64,000 nucleotides of DNA from an uncultured Alphaproteobacteria bacterium (GTDB lineage: Bacteria > Pseudomonadota > Alphaproteobacteria > Micropepsales > Micropepsaceae). Under the pieces are notes generated by a model, which was given only the letters and a program-made list of their open reading frames with translations, did no database searches and was not told where the DNA came from. Position 1 is the first letter of the stretch; every line of letters starts with the position of its first letter. Made by a program: the position numbers and the translations under genes. Shown here in pieces: positions 36,652 to 46,428 of the stretch. The stretch lies in contig CAIUCH010000051.1 in the NCBI GenBank assembly GCA_903897605.1, forward strand, positions 1 through 64,000, given 5' to 3'.

Positions 36652-37781
36652 GAGAGCAATTCTCGACCGACGTGGCGGTGATCGGCGCGGGTGCGGTGGG
36701 CCTGGCCATCGCGCGCGGCTTGGCGCAAGACGGGCGCGAAATCGTGATCCTGGAAAAGAACGCCCAGATCGGCCAAGAGACCAGCGCCCGCAACAGCGAA
36801 GTCATTCACGCCGGGATCCATTATCCGCAAGGCTCATTGAAAGCGGCCTTGTGCGTGCCAGGGCGCGATCTTCTTTATTCGTTCTGCGAAAGCCATGGCG
36901 TCGCCCATAAGCGCCTGGGCAAACTGATCGTCGCCACCCATGCCGGCCAGGACGAACAGCTCGCCGCCATCCTGCACCATGCCGCCAGCAACGGCGTCAG
37001 CGATCTGACGCTGCTCGATCGAGCGAACATCGCGGCACTGGAGCCGGAACTGTCGGTCACCGCAGGCTTGTTCTCGCCTTCCACCGGCATCATCGACAGT
37101 CACGCCTATATGCTGGCGTTGCTGGGCGATGCCGAAGCGGCGGGCGCCAGCCTTATCCGCGATGCCGAGGTCACTGGAATCGCACAGATGACACAGGGCT
37201 ATCGCCTGACCGTACGCAACGCGGGCGAAACTTTGACTCTGTTCGCGCGCCAGCTTGTCAACAGCGCAGGGTTGTGGGCATCCAAAATTGCCGGACTGAT
37301 CGAAACACTGGACCGCAAATTTGTCGCTGCCACTTATCTTGCCAAGGGCCGCTACGTCACACTCAATGGCAAAAGCCCGTTCCGGCATCTGGTCTATCCG
37401 GTGCCCGAGCCGGGCGGCCTGGGCGTGCATCTGACCTTGGATATGGGCGGTGCGGCACGTTTCGGCCCGGACGTCGAATGGCTGGCGACGGACGATCCGG
37501 CAGCGATCGATTATGCTGTGCCGCCAAACCTGCCGGCCGTGTTTGCGCCCCGGATTGCCGGTTATTGGCCCCGGATCACGCCATCCATGCTGACCGCCGG
37601 CTATTCGGGCGTTCGGCCCAAGGCTGGCGGCCCCAAGGACCCCAACGCGGATTTCCGCATCGAGGGTGCTGAGACCCATAAACTGCCCGGCCTGGTCAAT
37701 CTGTTTGGCATCGAGAGTCCGGGTCTCACCGCATCCCTTGCCATTGCACAGAAGGTCAAAGGAATGCTGCAGGATGCTTGA
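36648..37781 (+). CDS. FAD-dependent oxidoreductase, L-2-hydroxyglutarate dehydrogenase-like
   Basis: The 377-residue protein has the FAD-binding motif VAVIGAGAVGLAIARGLAQ near the N-terminus and SARNSEVIHAGIHYPQGSLKA, diagnostic of the DAO-family branch with L-2-hydroxyglutarate dehydrogenase (LhgO). FRHLVYPVPEPGGLGVHLTLD and the C-terminal FGIESPGLTASLAIA complete the pattern. It should oxidise a 2-hydroxy acid and feed electrons to the respiratory chain. The start overlaps the recG stop by four bases, and its end overlaps the aldo/keto reductase start by eight. Confidence 0.85.
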   Translation: MREQFSTDVAVIGAGAVGLAIARGLAQDGREIVILEKNAQIGQETSARNSEVIHAGIHYPQGSLKAALCVPGRDLLYSFCESHGVAHKRLGKLIVATHAGQDEQLAAILHHAASNGVSDLTLLDRANIAALEPELSVTAGLFSPSTGIIDSHAYMLALLGDAEAAGASLIRDAEVTGIAQMTQGYRLTVRNAGETLTLFARQLVNSAGLWASKIAGLIETLDRKFVAATYLAKGRYVTLNGKSPFRHLVYPVPEPGGLGVHLTLDMGGAARFGPDVEWLATDDPAAIDYAVPPNLPAVFAPRIAGYWPRITPSMLTAGYSGVRPKAGGPKDPNADFRIEGAETHKLPGLVNLFGIESPGLTASLAIAQKVKGMLQDA

Positions 37782-38613
37782 GAAGCTGGGATTGGGCACC
37801 GTGCAATTCGGCCAGGCCTATGGTGTCTCCAATAGGCGCGGTCAGGTGCCGCAAGCGGAAGCGGATGCAATTCTGAAAAGGGCGGCGGCGGCCGGCGTGC
37901 GCCTGCTCGACACCGCCGTCAATTACGGCGAAGCGGAAAGTGTGATGGCGCGATTGGACATTTCGCCATTTCGCATCGTCACCAAAACGATCGGGCTGAA
38001 GCACGGATTGGAAGCGGTTGTTGCCCGCGCGCGCCAATCCGCCGCCGCATTAAAAGCCGATACGCTGCTGGTGCATGCGGCATCGGACCTTCACGGCGAG
38101 GAAGGCGAAGCACTATGGACCGCTCTGAAGCGACTGCGCGACGACGGCGTTTTCCGAAAGATCGGCGTTTCCGTTTATGCGGCCGATGATCCGGCGCATC
38201 TGGCGGCACGCTTTCGTCCGGATGTGATGCAGCTTCCTTTCAGTCTTCTGGATCAACGCCTGCTGACGGATGGTACCTTGGGACGGCTGAACAATCTGGG
38301 CGTGGAAATTCATGCCCGCTCGCTGTTTCTCCAGGGCCTGCTCTTTATGGAAACCCTGCCTGAGAAATTGCGCCATGCCACGCCGCACCTGGTTCGGGTT
38401 CGGACAATGCTGAAGGATGCCGGCACCACGCCGCTGGCGGCGGCGCTGGGCTTGGTTCTGAGCCGTCTGGAGATCGCGTTCGGCCTGGTTGGCGTTACGG
38501 CCTTGGCGGAGCTGGATGAGATCATCGCGGCGGCGCAGATACCTCTGCCCGATCTCGACTGGCCGTCCTTCGCGCTGGACGATGAATTGGTGCTTACGCC
38601 GTCGCTCTGGTGA
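37774..38613 (+). CDS. Aldo/keto reductase family protein
   Basis: The 279-residue protein begins LGLGTVQFGQAYGVSNRRG and has LLDTAVNYGEAE (catalytic Asp/Tyr region) and DTLLVHAASDL, followed by GVSVYAADDP. The barrel is typical of the NADPH-dependent reductase superfamily; this branch often occurs in sugar-modification clusters. It is co-translated with the upstream FAD enzyme and converges on pseC. It may act on a nucleotide-sugar or keto-sugar intermediate, but this is inferred from the neighbourhood only. Confidence 0.8.
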   Translation: MLEKLGLGTVQFGQAYGVSNRRGQVPQAEADAILKRAAAAGVRLLDTAVNYGEAESVMARLDISPFRIVTKTIGLKHGLEAVVARARQSAAALKADTLLVHAASDLHGEEGEALWTALKRLRDDGVFRKIGVSVYAADDPAHLAARFRPDVMQLPFSLLDQRLLTDGTLGRLNNLGVEIHARSLFLQGLLFMETLPEKLRHATPHLVRVRTMLKDAGTTPLAAALGLVLSRLEIAFGLVGVTALAELDEIIAAAQIPLPDLDWPSFALDDELVLTPSLW

Positions 38614-39757
38614 GCGCACCCACCACGCGGCGGACATCCCCTGCCGTCATCGCCGGAATCATGGGCAGGGTGAGAATCTGGCGCGACACCGCTTCCGCCA
38701 CTGGGCATAGCCCAGGCTTGTAGCCCAGCTTGCGGTAGTGAGAGTGCAGATAGACCGGTGCGTAATGGACATTGGCGCCGATGCCGTCGGCGCGAAGCCG
38801 GGCAAAGACCCGGTCGCGATCGATTCCATCCATCAGCTTCACGACATAGAGGTGATGCGCGTTGGTGCGATCACGATGCGCTTTCAGCGGCACGGCCTCT
38901 GCCAGTCCGGCCAGCGCATCCTCATACAGCGCCGCGATCCGCTGGCGCGCCGCGACCCAGCCGGACAGACGCTTCAGTTGCGACAGACCCAGGGCACATT
39001 GCACATCCGGCAAGCGATAATTGAAGCCCAGCTCGACCATGTCATAGGCGTGGGCTCCGGCAGCTTCGCGGGAGCGATGGTCGCTGTCGATGCCGTGATT
39101 GCGAAACCTGCGCATGTGGGCGGCCATGCCGGAATTGTCCGTCACCGCCATCCCACCTTCGCAAGTGGTCAAGTGTTTGACGGGATGAAAAGAAAAACAA
39201 GAGATGTCAGCCAATGTCCCGGTGGCACGGCCTTTGTAGGTCGCGCCGGGCGCGTGACAGGCGTCGGCAATGATCCGGATGCCGCGCGGCTTGGCCAGCG
39301 CATAGAGCGCGTTATAATCAGCAGGCTGCCCGGCATAGTCCACCGCCACGATGACGCGGGTAGCAGGCGTGATGCGCGCCGCCACCGAAGTCGGATCAAT
39401 CAGCAAAGTGTCCGGTTCAATATCGGCGAAGATGGGGGTGGCGCCTTCATAAAGCGCGGCATTGGCCGATGCGGCAAACGTGATGGCGGGCACGATCACA
39501 TCATCGCCGGGGCCTACGCCGAGAGCGCGCATGGCACAGTGCAACGCCGCGGTGCCGGAATTGACGGCGACGCCCTCTTTGGCGCCGACATGGGAGACGA
39601 ATGCTTGCTCGAATTCCACAACGCGCGGGCCGGTGGTAAGCCAGCCCGAGACCAGCGCTTCGACCACCGCCTTCACATCCGCATCGCCGATTTCCTGGCG
39701 GCCATAGGGAAGAAAGGCAGGCTCTGTCCTGTCGCCTGGAATTTCGCGATCAGGCAT
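38594..39757 (-). CDS. pseC: UDP-4-keto sugar aminotransferase, PseC-like
   Basis: The 387-residue DegT/DnrJ/EryC1 enzyme opens with FLPYGRQEIGDADVKAV and SGWLTTGPRVVEFEQAF, the PseC pattern. The PLP lysine lies in SFHPVKHLTTCEGG, with the Asp in IIADACHAPGA. It should aminate the 4-keto sugar made by PseB, the second step toward pseudaminic acid. It overlaps pseB by eight bases and the convergent aldo/keto reductase by 20. Later pathway genes (pseH, pseG, pseI, pseF) are not in the window, so the product may be diverted to another amino sugar. Confidence 0.85.
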   Translation of the reverse strand: MPDREIPGDRTEPAFLPYGRQEIGDADVKAVVEALVSGWLTTGPRVVEFEQAFVSHVGAKEGVAVNSGTAALHCAMRALGVGPGDDVIVPAITFAASANAALYEGATPIFADIEPDTLLIDPTSVAARITPATRVIVAVDYAGQPADYNALYALAKPRGIRIIADACHAPGATYKGRATGTLADISCFSFHPVKHLTTCEGGMAVTDNSGMAAHMRRFRNHGIDSDHRSREAAGAHAYDMVELGFNYRLPDVQCALGLSQLKRLSGWVAARQRIAALYEDALAGLAEAVPLKAHRDRTNAHHLYVVKLMDGIDRDRVFARLRADGIGANVHYAPVYLHSHYRKLGYKPGLCPVAEAVSRQILTLPMIPAMTAGDVRRVVGALTRATA

Positions 39758-40841
39758 AGGCCATCCGCAGCAGGGTCTGGAGGCCATGCGCATCGAGCTG
39801 TTCCGGATTCTTGTCGCTGGAATAGCTGAAGCCTTCCGGCACCGGCTTGGCGCCGCGATGCAGATAGGCATCGCGCATCGCATTGGCAAAGCTTTGCAGG
39901 ATCACATAACGATCCTCGAGTTCCACGGTGCAATGGGCGTCGTCAACCGGGATCATGGTTTCGTGCAGCTTCTCGCCCGGACGAATGCCGATGACATGCT
40001 GCTTTAGGCTAGGGCTGACCAGGTTGGCGAGCTGGGGAATGGTGGTGCTGGGAATCTTCGGCACATAGATCTCGCCGCCCCGCATCATTTCCATGCTGGA
40101 CAATACGAAATTAACGCCCTGAGTCAGTGTGATCCAGAAGCGGGTCATGCGGGCATCCGTGATTGGAAGGCTTTCAGCGCCCTCGTCCGCGAGCTTCTTG
40201 AAGAAAGGCACCACCGAACCGCGAGATCCGAAGACGTTGCCGTAACGCACCACCGAGAAACGTGGGCCATCGGCGCCCGCCAGATTGTTGGCGGCGACGA
40301 AGATCTTGTCGGAAGCGAGCTTGGACGCGCCGTAGAGGTTGACCGGGTTGGCCGCCTTGTCGGTCGAAAGCGCCACCACGCGCTTGACGCCGCGGCGCAA
40401 ACACGCGGTGACGACATTCTCCGCACCGAATACGTTGGTGCGAATGCATTCGAACGGATTGTATTCGGCGGTCGTCACCTGTTTCATCGCGGCCGCATGG
40501 ATCACATACTCCACGTCGCGCAACGCCAGATCGAGCCGGTCCCGGTCACGCACATCGCCGATGAAATAACGGATAAAGGGGTATTTCTCGATTGGAAATT
40601 CTTGCGCCATTTCGAACTGTTTCAGTTCGTCGCGGCTGAATATGATCAGGCGCCGCGGCTTGTACTGGGCGATCACGGTTTTCAGGAAATGCTTGCCAAA
40701 CGAACCAGTGCCACCGGTGACCAGCACCGATTTGTCGTTGAGATCCAACCAAGGCTGTGAAAATTCGCGCAAGGCTGCGGCCGGCACGGTGCCGGCCTGA
40801 TGCGCGGACACCGCGGCAATGGCAAGGGCAGAAGAGCTCAT
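39750..40841 (-). CDS. pseB: UDP-GlcNAc 4,6-dehydratase (inverting), PseB-like
   Basis: The protein has 363 residues. After an unusual N-terminal extension of about 45 residues, the family core starts LNDKSVLVTGGTGSFGKHF. It continues with IFSRDELKQFEMAQEF, AAAMKQVTTAEYNPFE (catalytic Lys region), NLYGASKLASDK and MTRFWITL. It converts UDP-GlcNAc to a 4-keto-6-deoxy sugar. A start nearer the core would match the usual length (about 330), but no in-frame ATG lies closer. It is paired with pseC. Confidence 0.9.
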   Translation of the reverse strand: MSSSALAIAAVSAHQAGTVPAAALREFSQPWLDLNDKSVLVTGGTGSFGKHFLKTVIAQYKPRRLIIFSRDELKQFEMAQEFPIEKYPFIRYFIGDVRDRDRLDLALRDVEYVIHAAAMKQVTTAEYNPFECIRTNVFGAENVVTACLRRGVKRVVALSTDKAANPVNLYGASKLASDKIFVAANNLAGADGPRFSVVRYGNVFGSRGSVVPFFKKLADEGAESLPITDARMTRFWITLTQGVNFVLSSMEMMRGGEIYVPKIPSTTIPQLANLVSPSLKQHVIGIRPGEKLHETMIPVDDAHCTVELEDRYVILQSFANAMRDAYLHRGAKPVPEGFSYSSDKNPEQLDAHGLQTLLRMAYA

Positions 40842-41278
40842 GAATTGTTCCCGATTGATCGGGCGCAGTCTCACCAAGAATGGTTAACCCATACTTGATC
40901 TAGAAAACCCCGTACTCGGAGCCATCCGCCGGTTAACGCACGGTAAATTTCGCGCCATTGAGACGCACGCGACCGCCAACTCAATTCGCTACCACCTCAG
41001 ACGGACCGCGATATTGAGTTCAACCTTTGAAGCCCACAACGCGTATCTTCGACCGCTGCCACCCTGACAACATGGCGGTCCACAAAACCCGGCTCAGTGA
41101 GCTTCATCATTTTCGGATCGGCACTGTTAAGCGCAGTGGCATTGCGACATTCAAATAACAGACGCAAACTTGGAATCCGCGCTAACCTTATCAAGCGTTT
41201 GCGGGCTTACGAACACCGTTCAAACTTGAAAATTAATGATTTTCAGGCCAGAAGGGTCGCCGATTTCGAGGGGTTTTC
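40842..41278. promoter_or_regulatory. Divergent promoter region between pseB and ugd
   Basis: These 437 bases have no convincing gene. Near pseB, CCCGAT/ATCGGG (40850-40863) forms a small stem just before the pseB ribosome site. A longer imperfect inverted repeat lies at 40978-41020. The ugd end has a clear GAGGGG ribosome site before the ATG at 41279. Both directions need promoters here; boxes cannot be assigned reliably. Confidence 0.4.
40978..41020. repeat. Imperfect inverted repeat in the pseB-ugd spacer
   Basis: AACTCAAT-TCGC (40978-40989) and GCGATATTGAGTT (41008-41020) are complementary except for one inserted base, separated by 18 bases. A third ATTGAG copy lies at 40957-40962. This could be a hairpin in a leader transcript or a paired protein-binding site. 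The role is unknown. Confidence 0.35.
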
Positions 41279-42589
41279 ATGCGCATTGCAATGATCGGCA
41301 CCGGATATGTCGGATTGGTCTCGGGTGCCTGCCTGTCCGAATTTGGCCATCAGGTTGTCTGCGTCGACAAGGATACCGCCAAGGTCGCGAATCTGCGCGC
41401 CGGCGTCATCCCGATCTTCGAGCCGGGCCTGGACGAAGTTGTCGCCACCAACGTCAAGGCCGGACGCCTGTCCTTTGAAACCGATATTGCTGCGGCGGTG
41501 AAAGGTGCGGGCGCAGTCTTCATCGCAGTGGGCACGCCCAGCCGGCGTGGTGATGGCCACGCGGACTTATCGTATGTTTTTGCCGCAGCCGAGGAGATCG
41601 CCGCGGCCCTTACCGACTATGCCGTGGTCGTCACAAAATCCACCGTCCCGGTGGGCACCAGCCGCAAAGTCGAGGACATCATCCGCAAGACACAGGGCGG
41701 CGCCACGTTTGACATGGCATCCAATCCGGAATTCCTGCGCGAAGGTTCGGCTATCGAGGATTTTCGCCGGCCGGACCGCGTGGTGGTCGGCTGCGACACC
41801 GAACGCGCGCGCGAAGTGATGCGGGAAGTCTATCGTCCGCTCTATATCAGCGAAACTCCGATCGTTTTCACTAGCCGCGAATCCAGTGAGCTGATCAAAT
41901 ACGCCGCCAATGCATTTCTCGCCACCAAGATCACCTTCATCAATGAAATTGCGAGCCTGTGCGAAAAAGTCGGGGGCGATGTGCAGGATGTGGCGCGTGG
42001 CATCGGGTTGGACGGCCGCATCGGCAAGAAATTCCTGCATGCCGGTCCCGGCTTTGGCGGTTCCTGCTTTCCCAAGGATACGCTGGCGCTGGTCAGAACC
42101 GCGCGCGAAATGGGCGCCCCATCCCAGATCGTCGAAGCCGTGGTGGCGGTCAACGATGCCCGCAAGATAGAGATGGCGAAAAAAATCGAAACCGCCTTCG
42201 GCGGCGTGAAAGGCAAGACTATCGCGGTGCTGGGCCTTACCTTCAAGCCCAATACCGACGACATGCGTGATGCGCCCAGCCTGGTGATTGTGCCGCATCT
42301 GCAAGCGGCCGGCGCCACCATCCGCGCCTATGACCCGGAAGGCCGCAAGGAAGCCGCCAAGCACATGACCGTGGATTTTTGCGACGACACCTATGAGGCG
42401 CTGAAGGGCGCCGACGGCGTGGTCATTCTCACCGAATGGAATGAATTTCGCGCGCTTGATTTCGCCAAGGTGAAAAGCCTGTTGAAGAAGCCGCTGATGG
42501 TTGATCTGCGCAATATCTATCGTCCCGCGCAGATGGCGCAGGCCGGTTTTCATTATGTCAGCGTCGGACGCGCCGACGCCGGCGCATGA
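41279..42589 (+). CDS. ugd: UDP-glucose 6-dehydrogenase
   Basis: The 436-residue protein has the NAD motif MIGTGYVGLVSGACLSEFGH, FIAVGTPSRRGDGHADLSYV, STVPVGTSRKVE, NPEFLREGSAIEDF and the catalytic cysteine in GPGFGGSCFPKDTLAL. The C-terminal UDP-binding part contains LGLTFKPNTDDMRDAPS. It makes UDP-glucuronate for surface polysaccharides. It overlaps the next gene, an epimerase acting on the same sugar, by four bases. Confidence 0.96.
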   Translation: MRIAMIGTGYVGLVSGACLSEFGHQVVCVDKDTAKVANLRAGVIPIFEPGLDEVVATNVKAGRLSFETDIAAAVKGAGAVFIAVGTPSRRGDGHADLSYVFAAAEEIAAALTDYAVVVTKSTVPVGTSRKVEDIIRKTQGGATFDMASNPEFLREGSAIEDFRRPDRVVVGCDTERAREVMREVYRPLYISETPIVFTSRESSELIKYAANAFLATKITFINEIASLCEKVGGDVQDVARGIGLDGRIGKKFLHAGPGFGGSCFPKDTLALVRTAREMGAPSQIVEAVVAVNDARKIEMAKKIETAFGGVKGKTIAVLGLTFKPNTDDMRDAPSLVIVPHLQAAGATIRAYDPEGRKEAAKHMTVDFCDDTYEALKGADGVVILTEWNEFRALDFAKVKSLLKKPLMVDLRNIYRPAQMAQAGFHYVSVGRADAGA

Positions 42590-43554
42590 TCCTGGTCACC
42601 GGCGCCGCCGGCTTCATCGGATCGCAAGTTGCACGCGCCCTGCTGGCACGAGGCGATATGGTGGTTGGAGTGGACAATCTCAACGACTATTACGATGTCG
42701 CGCTCAAGAAAGCACGGCTGGGCCCGTTGACGTCGGACAAGGCATTCGTGTTTCGCGCGCTCGATATCTCCGACCGCGACAATATATTGAAATTGACCAG
42801 GGAATTTCCCGGAATTACGGGCATCATTCATCTGGCGGCGCAACCGGGTGTGCGGTATTCGCTCGTCAATCCGTACGCTTACGTCCAAGCCAATGTGATG
42901 GGCCATCTGGTGATGCTGGAGCTGGCACGCGCCCTCCCCGCGCTGCGCCACTTTGTTTATGCCAGTTCTTCATCGGTCTATGGCAGCAACACCAAGCTAC
43001 CATTCTCGGTTGACGATCCGGTCGAGCAGCCCAATTCGCTCTATGCCGCCACCAAGCGCGCCGATGAACTGTTCGGCCATACCTATGCACATCTTTATGG
43101 CATCCCCTCGACGGGCCTGCGTTTCTTTACGGTTTATGGGCCCTGGGGTCGGCCTGACATGGCGCCAATGATCTTTGCCCGCGCGATCAATGCCGGTGAA
43201 CCGATACGGGTTTTCAATCATGGCGAGATGTGGCGGGATTTCACCTATATCGACGACATCGTGGATGGCGTGCTGCGGGCCCTGGATCGTCCGGCCAGCG
43301 GATTTCCGCCCCACAAAATCTACAATCTTGGAAATCACAAATCCGAGAAGCTGACCGACTTCATCGCCGCGATCGAACAAGCCTTACAGAAGAAAGCCAT
43401 CATCCAGCTGGAACCGATGCAACCCGGAGACGTGGCGGCAACTTACGCCGATATCGAAGCCAGCCGCCGCGATCTGGGCTTTGCGCCCGTGACGGCAATG
43501 TCGGATGGCATCCCCAAATTCATTGCCTGGTACAAGGACTATCACGGCGTCTAG
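42586..43554 (+). CDS. UDP-glucuronate 4-epimerase-like NAD-dependent epimerase
   Basis: The 322-residue SDR begins LVTGAAGFIGSQVARALL and contains GVDNLNDYYDVALKKARL, HLAAQPGVRYS, YASSSSVYG and the catalytic YAATK. These match UDP-glucuronate 4-epimerases, which make UDP-galacturonate. Co-translation with ugd, which supplies UDP-glucuronate, supports this. Its stop is two bases from the convergent cysNC stop. Confidence 0.88.
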   Translation: MILVTGAAGFIGSQVARALLARGDMVVGVDNLNDYYDVALKKARLGPLTSDKAFVFRALDISDRDNILKLTREFPGITGIIHLAAQPGVRYSLVNPYAYVQANVMGHLVMLELARALPALRHFVYASSSSVYGSNTKLPFSVDDPVEQPNSLYAATKRADELFGHTYAHLYGIPSTGLRFFTVYGPWGRPDMAPMIFARAINAGEPIRVFNHGEMWRDFTYIDDIVDGVLRALDRPASGFPPHKIYNLGNHKSEKLTDFIAAIEQALQKKAIIQLEPMQPGDVAATYADIEASRRDLGFAPVTAMSDGIPKFIAWYKDYHGV

Positions 43555-43556
43555 GC

Positions 43557-45443
43557 TCAGATGTAATCCTTGTCGCGCAGATGACGCAGGATCGCTTCGG
43601 CCTGAATTTCCGCTGGCGCCTCGACCGTCCTGATCGTCAGCTCTGCCAGCTCGGGCGGCTCGTAGGGCGAATCGATGCCGGTGAAATTCTTGATCCCTCC
43701 CGACAGCGCCTTTTCATAAAGCCCCTTGGGATCGCGCTGCATACAGACCTCCAGCGGTGTGTCCACGAATATTTCGACGAATTCATCCGCACCCACAAGC
43801 TCACGCGCCATGCGCCGCTCGGAGCGGAAAGGTGAGATAAAAGACACTAGAACGATCAGGCCGGCATCCAGGAACAGCTTGGCGGTCTCGCCGACGCGGC
43901 GGATATTTTCCACCCGGTCGGCATCCGTGAAGCCGAGATCGCGATTGAGGCCGTGGCGAACATTGTCGCCATCCAGCAGATAGGTGTGGCGCCCTTCTGC
44001 GGCGAGCGCTTTTTCCACCAGATTGGCGATGGTGGATTTGCCGGAACCTGACAGGCCCGTGAACCACAGAATAGCGGGCTTCTGGCCTTTCATCGTGCCG
44101 CGCATGGTCTTGTTCACATCCAGCGCCTGCCAATGAACATTGGTGGCACGCCGAAGACCAAAATCGATCATGCCGGCGCCCACCGTCGAGTTGGTGAACC
44201 GGTCGATCAGGATGAACCCGCCCATGTCGCGATTATCCCGATAGGGATCAAAGGCGAGCGGCTGCGACAGAGAAAAATTGCAATAGCCGACTTCATTGAG
44301 CGCCAGCGTCTTGCCTGCCAAATGTCCCAGCGTATTGACGTCCACCTTGTGCTTGAGGGCCGAGACAGTCACCGGCACGGTGGTTGTGGCAAGCTTGAGC
44401 AGATATTGACGAGCCGGCAGCAGCTCCTCTTCCGCCATCCAGAGCAGATGCGCCGCAAACTGGTCGGACACTTCCGGCCGCTTATGCACGTCACATAAGA
44501 CATCACCGCGCGAGACATCCACTTCATCCGCAAGCGTAAGTGTGACCGCATCGCCCGCCATCGCTTCCGGCAGATCCCCATCCATCGTGACGATGCGCGT
44601 CACGCGGGAAATCCGTCCGGACTTGGCGACGGCGATGGCATCGCCCGGCTTCACGCGCCCGCTCGCCACCGTTCCGGCAAAGCCGCGGAAATCCAGATCG
44701 GGGCGGTTCACCCATTGCACCGGCAATCGAAATGGTCCATTGGCCAAGGCGCTGTCGACATCTACCGTTTCCAGGTGATCGAGCAGCGCCGGGCCGCTAT
44801 ACCAGGGCGTGCTGCTGCTTTTGCTGATGACATTGTCGCCATGACGCGCCGAAAGCGGGATCGCCATCTGGCTGGCGAAACTCAGATCGCGCGCGAACAA
44901 TGCAAAATCGGCCACGATATCGTCGAAAATCTTTTGCGAATATTCTACCAAGTCGATCTTGTTCACCGCCAATACGATATGGCGAATGCCCAGCAAGGAC
45001 GCAATATAGGCATGCCGCCGAGTCTGGATGAGAACGCCTTTTCGCGCATCAATCAGAATGACCGCGAGGTCGGAATTCGACGCGCCAGTGGCCATGTTGC
45101 GGGTATATTGCTCATGACCCGGAGTGTCGGCGACGATGAATTTTCGTTTGTCGGTCGCAAAAAACCGGTAGGCGACATCGATGGTGATGCCTTGCTCGCG
45201 CTCGGCCTCCAGTCCATCCACCAGCAGCGCAAAATCGATATCCTCGCCGGCGGTGCCGAATTTCCGGGAATCCTTTTCCAGCGCCGAAAGCGTGTCTTCA
45301 AAAAGCAGCTTGGAATCGTAAAGCAGCCGGCCGATCAGAGTGGACTTGCCATCGTCGACGCTGCCGCAGGTCAGGAACCGCAGCAGCGATTTCTTTTCCT
45401 GGTCGGCAAGAAATTTCTGGAGCCCGGAAGACGGAGCATTCAT
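43557..45443 (-). CDS. cysNC: Fused sulfate adenylyltransferase subunit 1 / APS kinase (CysN-CysC)
   Basis: The 628-residue protein joins two enzymes. Residues 1-430 are the GTPase subunit CysN ([37 protein letters not shown]). The C-terminal 190 residues are the APS kinase CysC ([45 protein letters not shown]). With CysD it makes APS and then PAPS, the sulfate donor for assimilation or sulfation. The same fusion occurs as NodQ in rhizobia. The start overlaps the cysD stop by one base. No PAPS reductase or sulfotransferase is in view. Confidence 0.95.
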   Translation of the reverse strand: MNAPSSGLQKFLADQEKKSLLRFLTCGSVDDGKSTLIGRLLYDSKLLFEDTLSALEKDSRKFGTAGEDIDFALLVDGLEAEREQGITIDVAYRFFATDKRKFIVADTPGHEQYTRNMATGASNSDLAVILIDARKGVLIQTRRHAYIASLLGIRHIVLAVNKIDLVEYSQKIFDDIVADFALFARDLSFASQMAIPLSARHGDNVISKSSSTPWYSGPALLDHLETVDVDSALANGPFRLPVQWVNRPDLDFRGFAGTVASGRVKPGDAIAVAKSGRISRVTRIVTMDGDLPEAMAGDAVTLTLADEVDVSRGDVLCDVHKRPEVSDQFAAHLLWMAEEELLPARQYLLKLATTTVPVTVSALKHKVDVNTLGHLAGKTLALNEVGYCNFSLSQPLAFDPYRDNRDMGGFILIDRFTNSTVGAGMIDFGLRRATNVHWQALDVNKTMRGTMKGQKPAILWFTGLSGSGKSTIANLVEKALAAEGRHTYLLDGDNVRHGLNRDLGFTDADRVENIRRVGETAKLFLDAGLIVLVSFISPFRSERRMARELVGADEFVEIFVDTPLEVCMQRDPKGLYEKALSGGIKNFTGIDSPYEPPELAELTIRTVEAPAEIQAEAILRHLRDKDYI

Positions 45444-46357
45444 TAGAAATATCCCTCGTTCTTCTTCTTCTCCATCGAGGCTTTTTCATCCCCGTCAATC
45501 AGTCGCCCCTGGCGCTCGCTGGTGCGGGCCGTGAACATTTCGGTGACAATGGCTTCCAGCGTATCGGCATCGCTTTCGATCGCGCCGGTCAGCGGATAGC
45601 AGCCCAAGGTGCGGAAACGCACCAGCCGCTCCTGCACCTGTTCGCCCGGTAAAAGTGCCATGCGATCGTCATCGCGCATGATCAAGGTGCCGCCGCGTTC
45701 CACCACCGGGCGCTTGGCTGCGAAATAGAGCGGCACGATGGGGATATTTTCGGCCAGGATATATTGCCAGATATCAAGCTCGGTCCAGTTGGACAAAGGA
45801 AACACCCGGATGCTTTCACCCTTGTTGATCCGCGTATTGTAGACGCGCCAGAGTTCGGGCCGCTGGTTCTTGGGATCCCAGCCATGATGACGATTGCGGA
45901 AGGAGAAAATGCGCTCCTTGGCGCGGCTTTTTTCCTCGTCGCGGCGCGCCCCGCCGAATGCGGCGTCGAAACCGTGGCGATCAAGCGCCTGTTTTAGGCT
46001 TTCGGTCTTCATCACCTGGGTATGGAGTGACGAACCGGAATCGAAAGGATTGATGCCGCGTTTCACACCGTCTTCATTGACGTGCACGATCAGCTCAAGA
46101 CCCAGTCGCTTGGCAGTCTGATCGCGGAATGCGATCATTTCCCGGAATTTCCAGGCCGTATCGACATGCATCAAGGGGAAAGGTGGTTTGGCGGGGAAGA
46201 AGGCCTTCATCGCCAGATGCAGCATTACAGACGAATCCTTGCCGATGGAATAGAGCATCACCGGATTGACGAACTCGGCCGCCACCTCGCGCATGATGTG
46301 AATGCTTTCCGCTTCGAGCCGGCGCAGATGCGAATTTACGGTCTTGCTGGTGGACAA
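45443..46357 (-). CDS. cysD: Sulfate adenylyltransferase subunit 2
   Basis: The 304-residue ATP pyrophosphatase-fold protein starts at a TTG. It continues [20 protein letters not shown], as full-length CysD proteins do, which supports that start. The nucleotide loop [20 protein letters not shown] and [20 protein letters not shown] are intact. It forms the ATP sulfurylase with CysN. Confidence 0.95.
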   Translation of the reverse strand: MSTSKTVNSHLRRLEAESIHIMREVAAEFVNPVMLYSIGKDSSVMLHLAMKAFFPAKPPFPLMHVDTAWKFREMIAFRDQTAKRLGLELIVHVNEDGVKRGINPFDSGSSLHTQVMKTESLKQALDRHGFDAAFGGARRDEEKSRAKERIFSFRNRHHGWDPKNQRPELWRVYNTRINKGESIRVFPLSNWTELDIWQYILAENIPIVPLYFAAKRPVVERGGTLIMRDDDRMALLPGEQVQERLVRFRTLGCYPLTGAIESDADTLEAIVTEMFTARTSERQGRLIDGDEKASMEKKKNEGYF

Positions 46358-46428
46358 TGCTGGCTACCCCAAATCTGTGCTGTGGATTACGGGCAAAGCC
46401 GCCCCGACGCAAGACGCAGTTTATAGCT

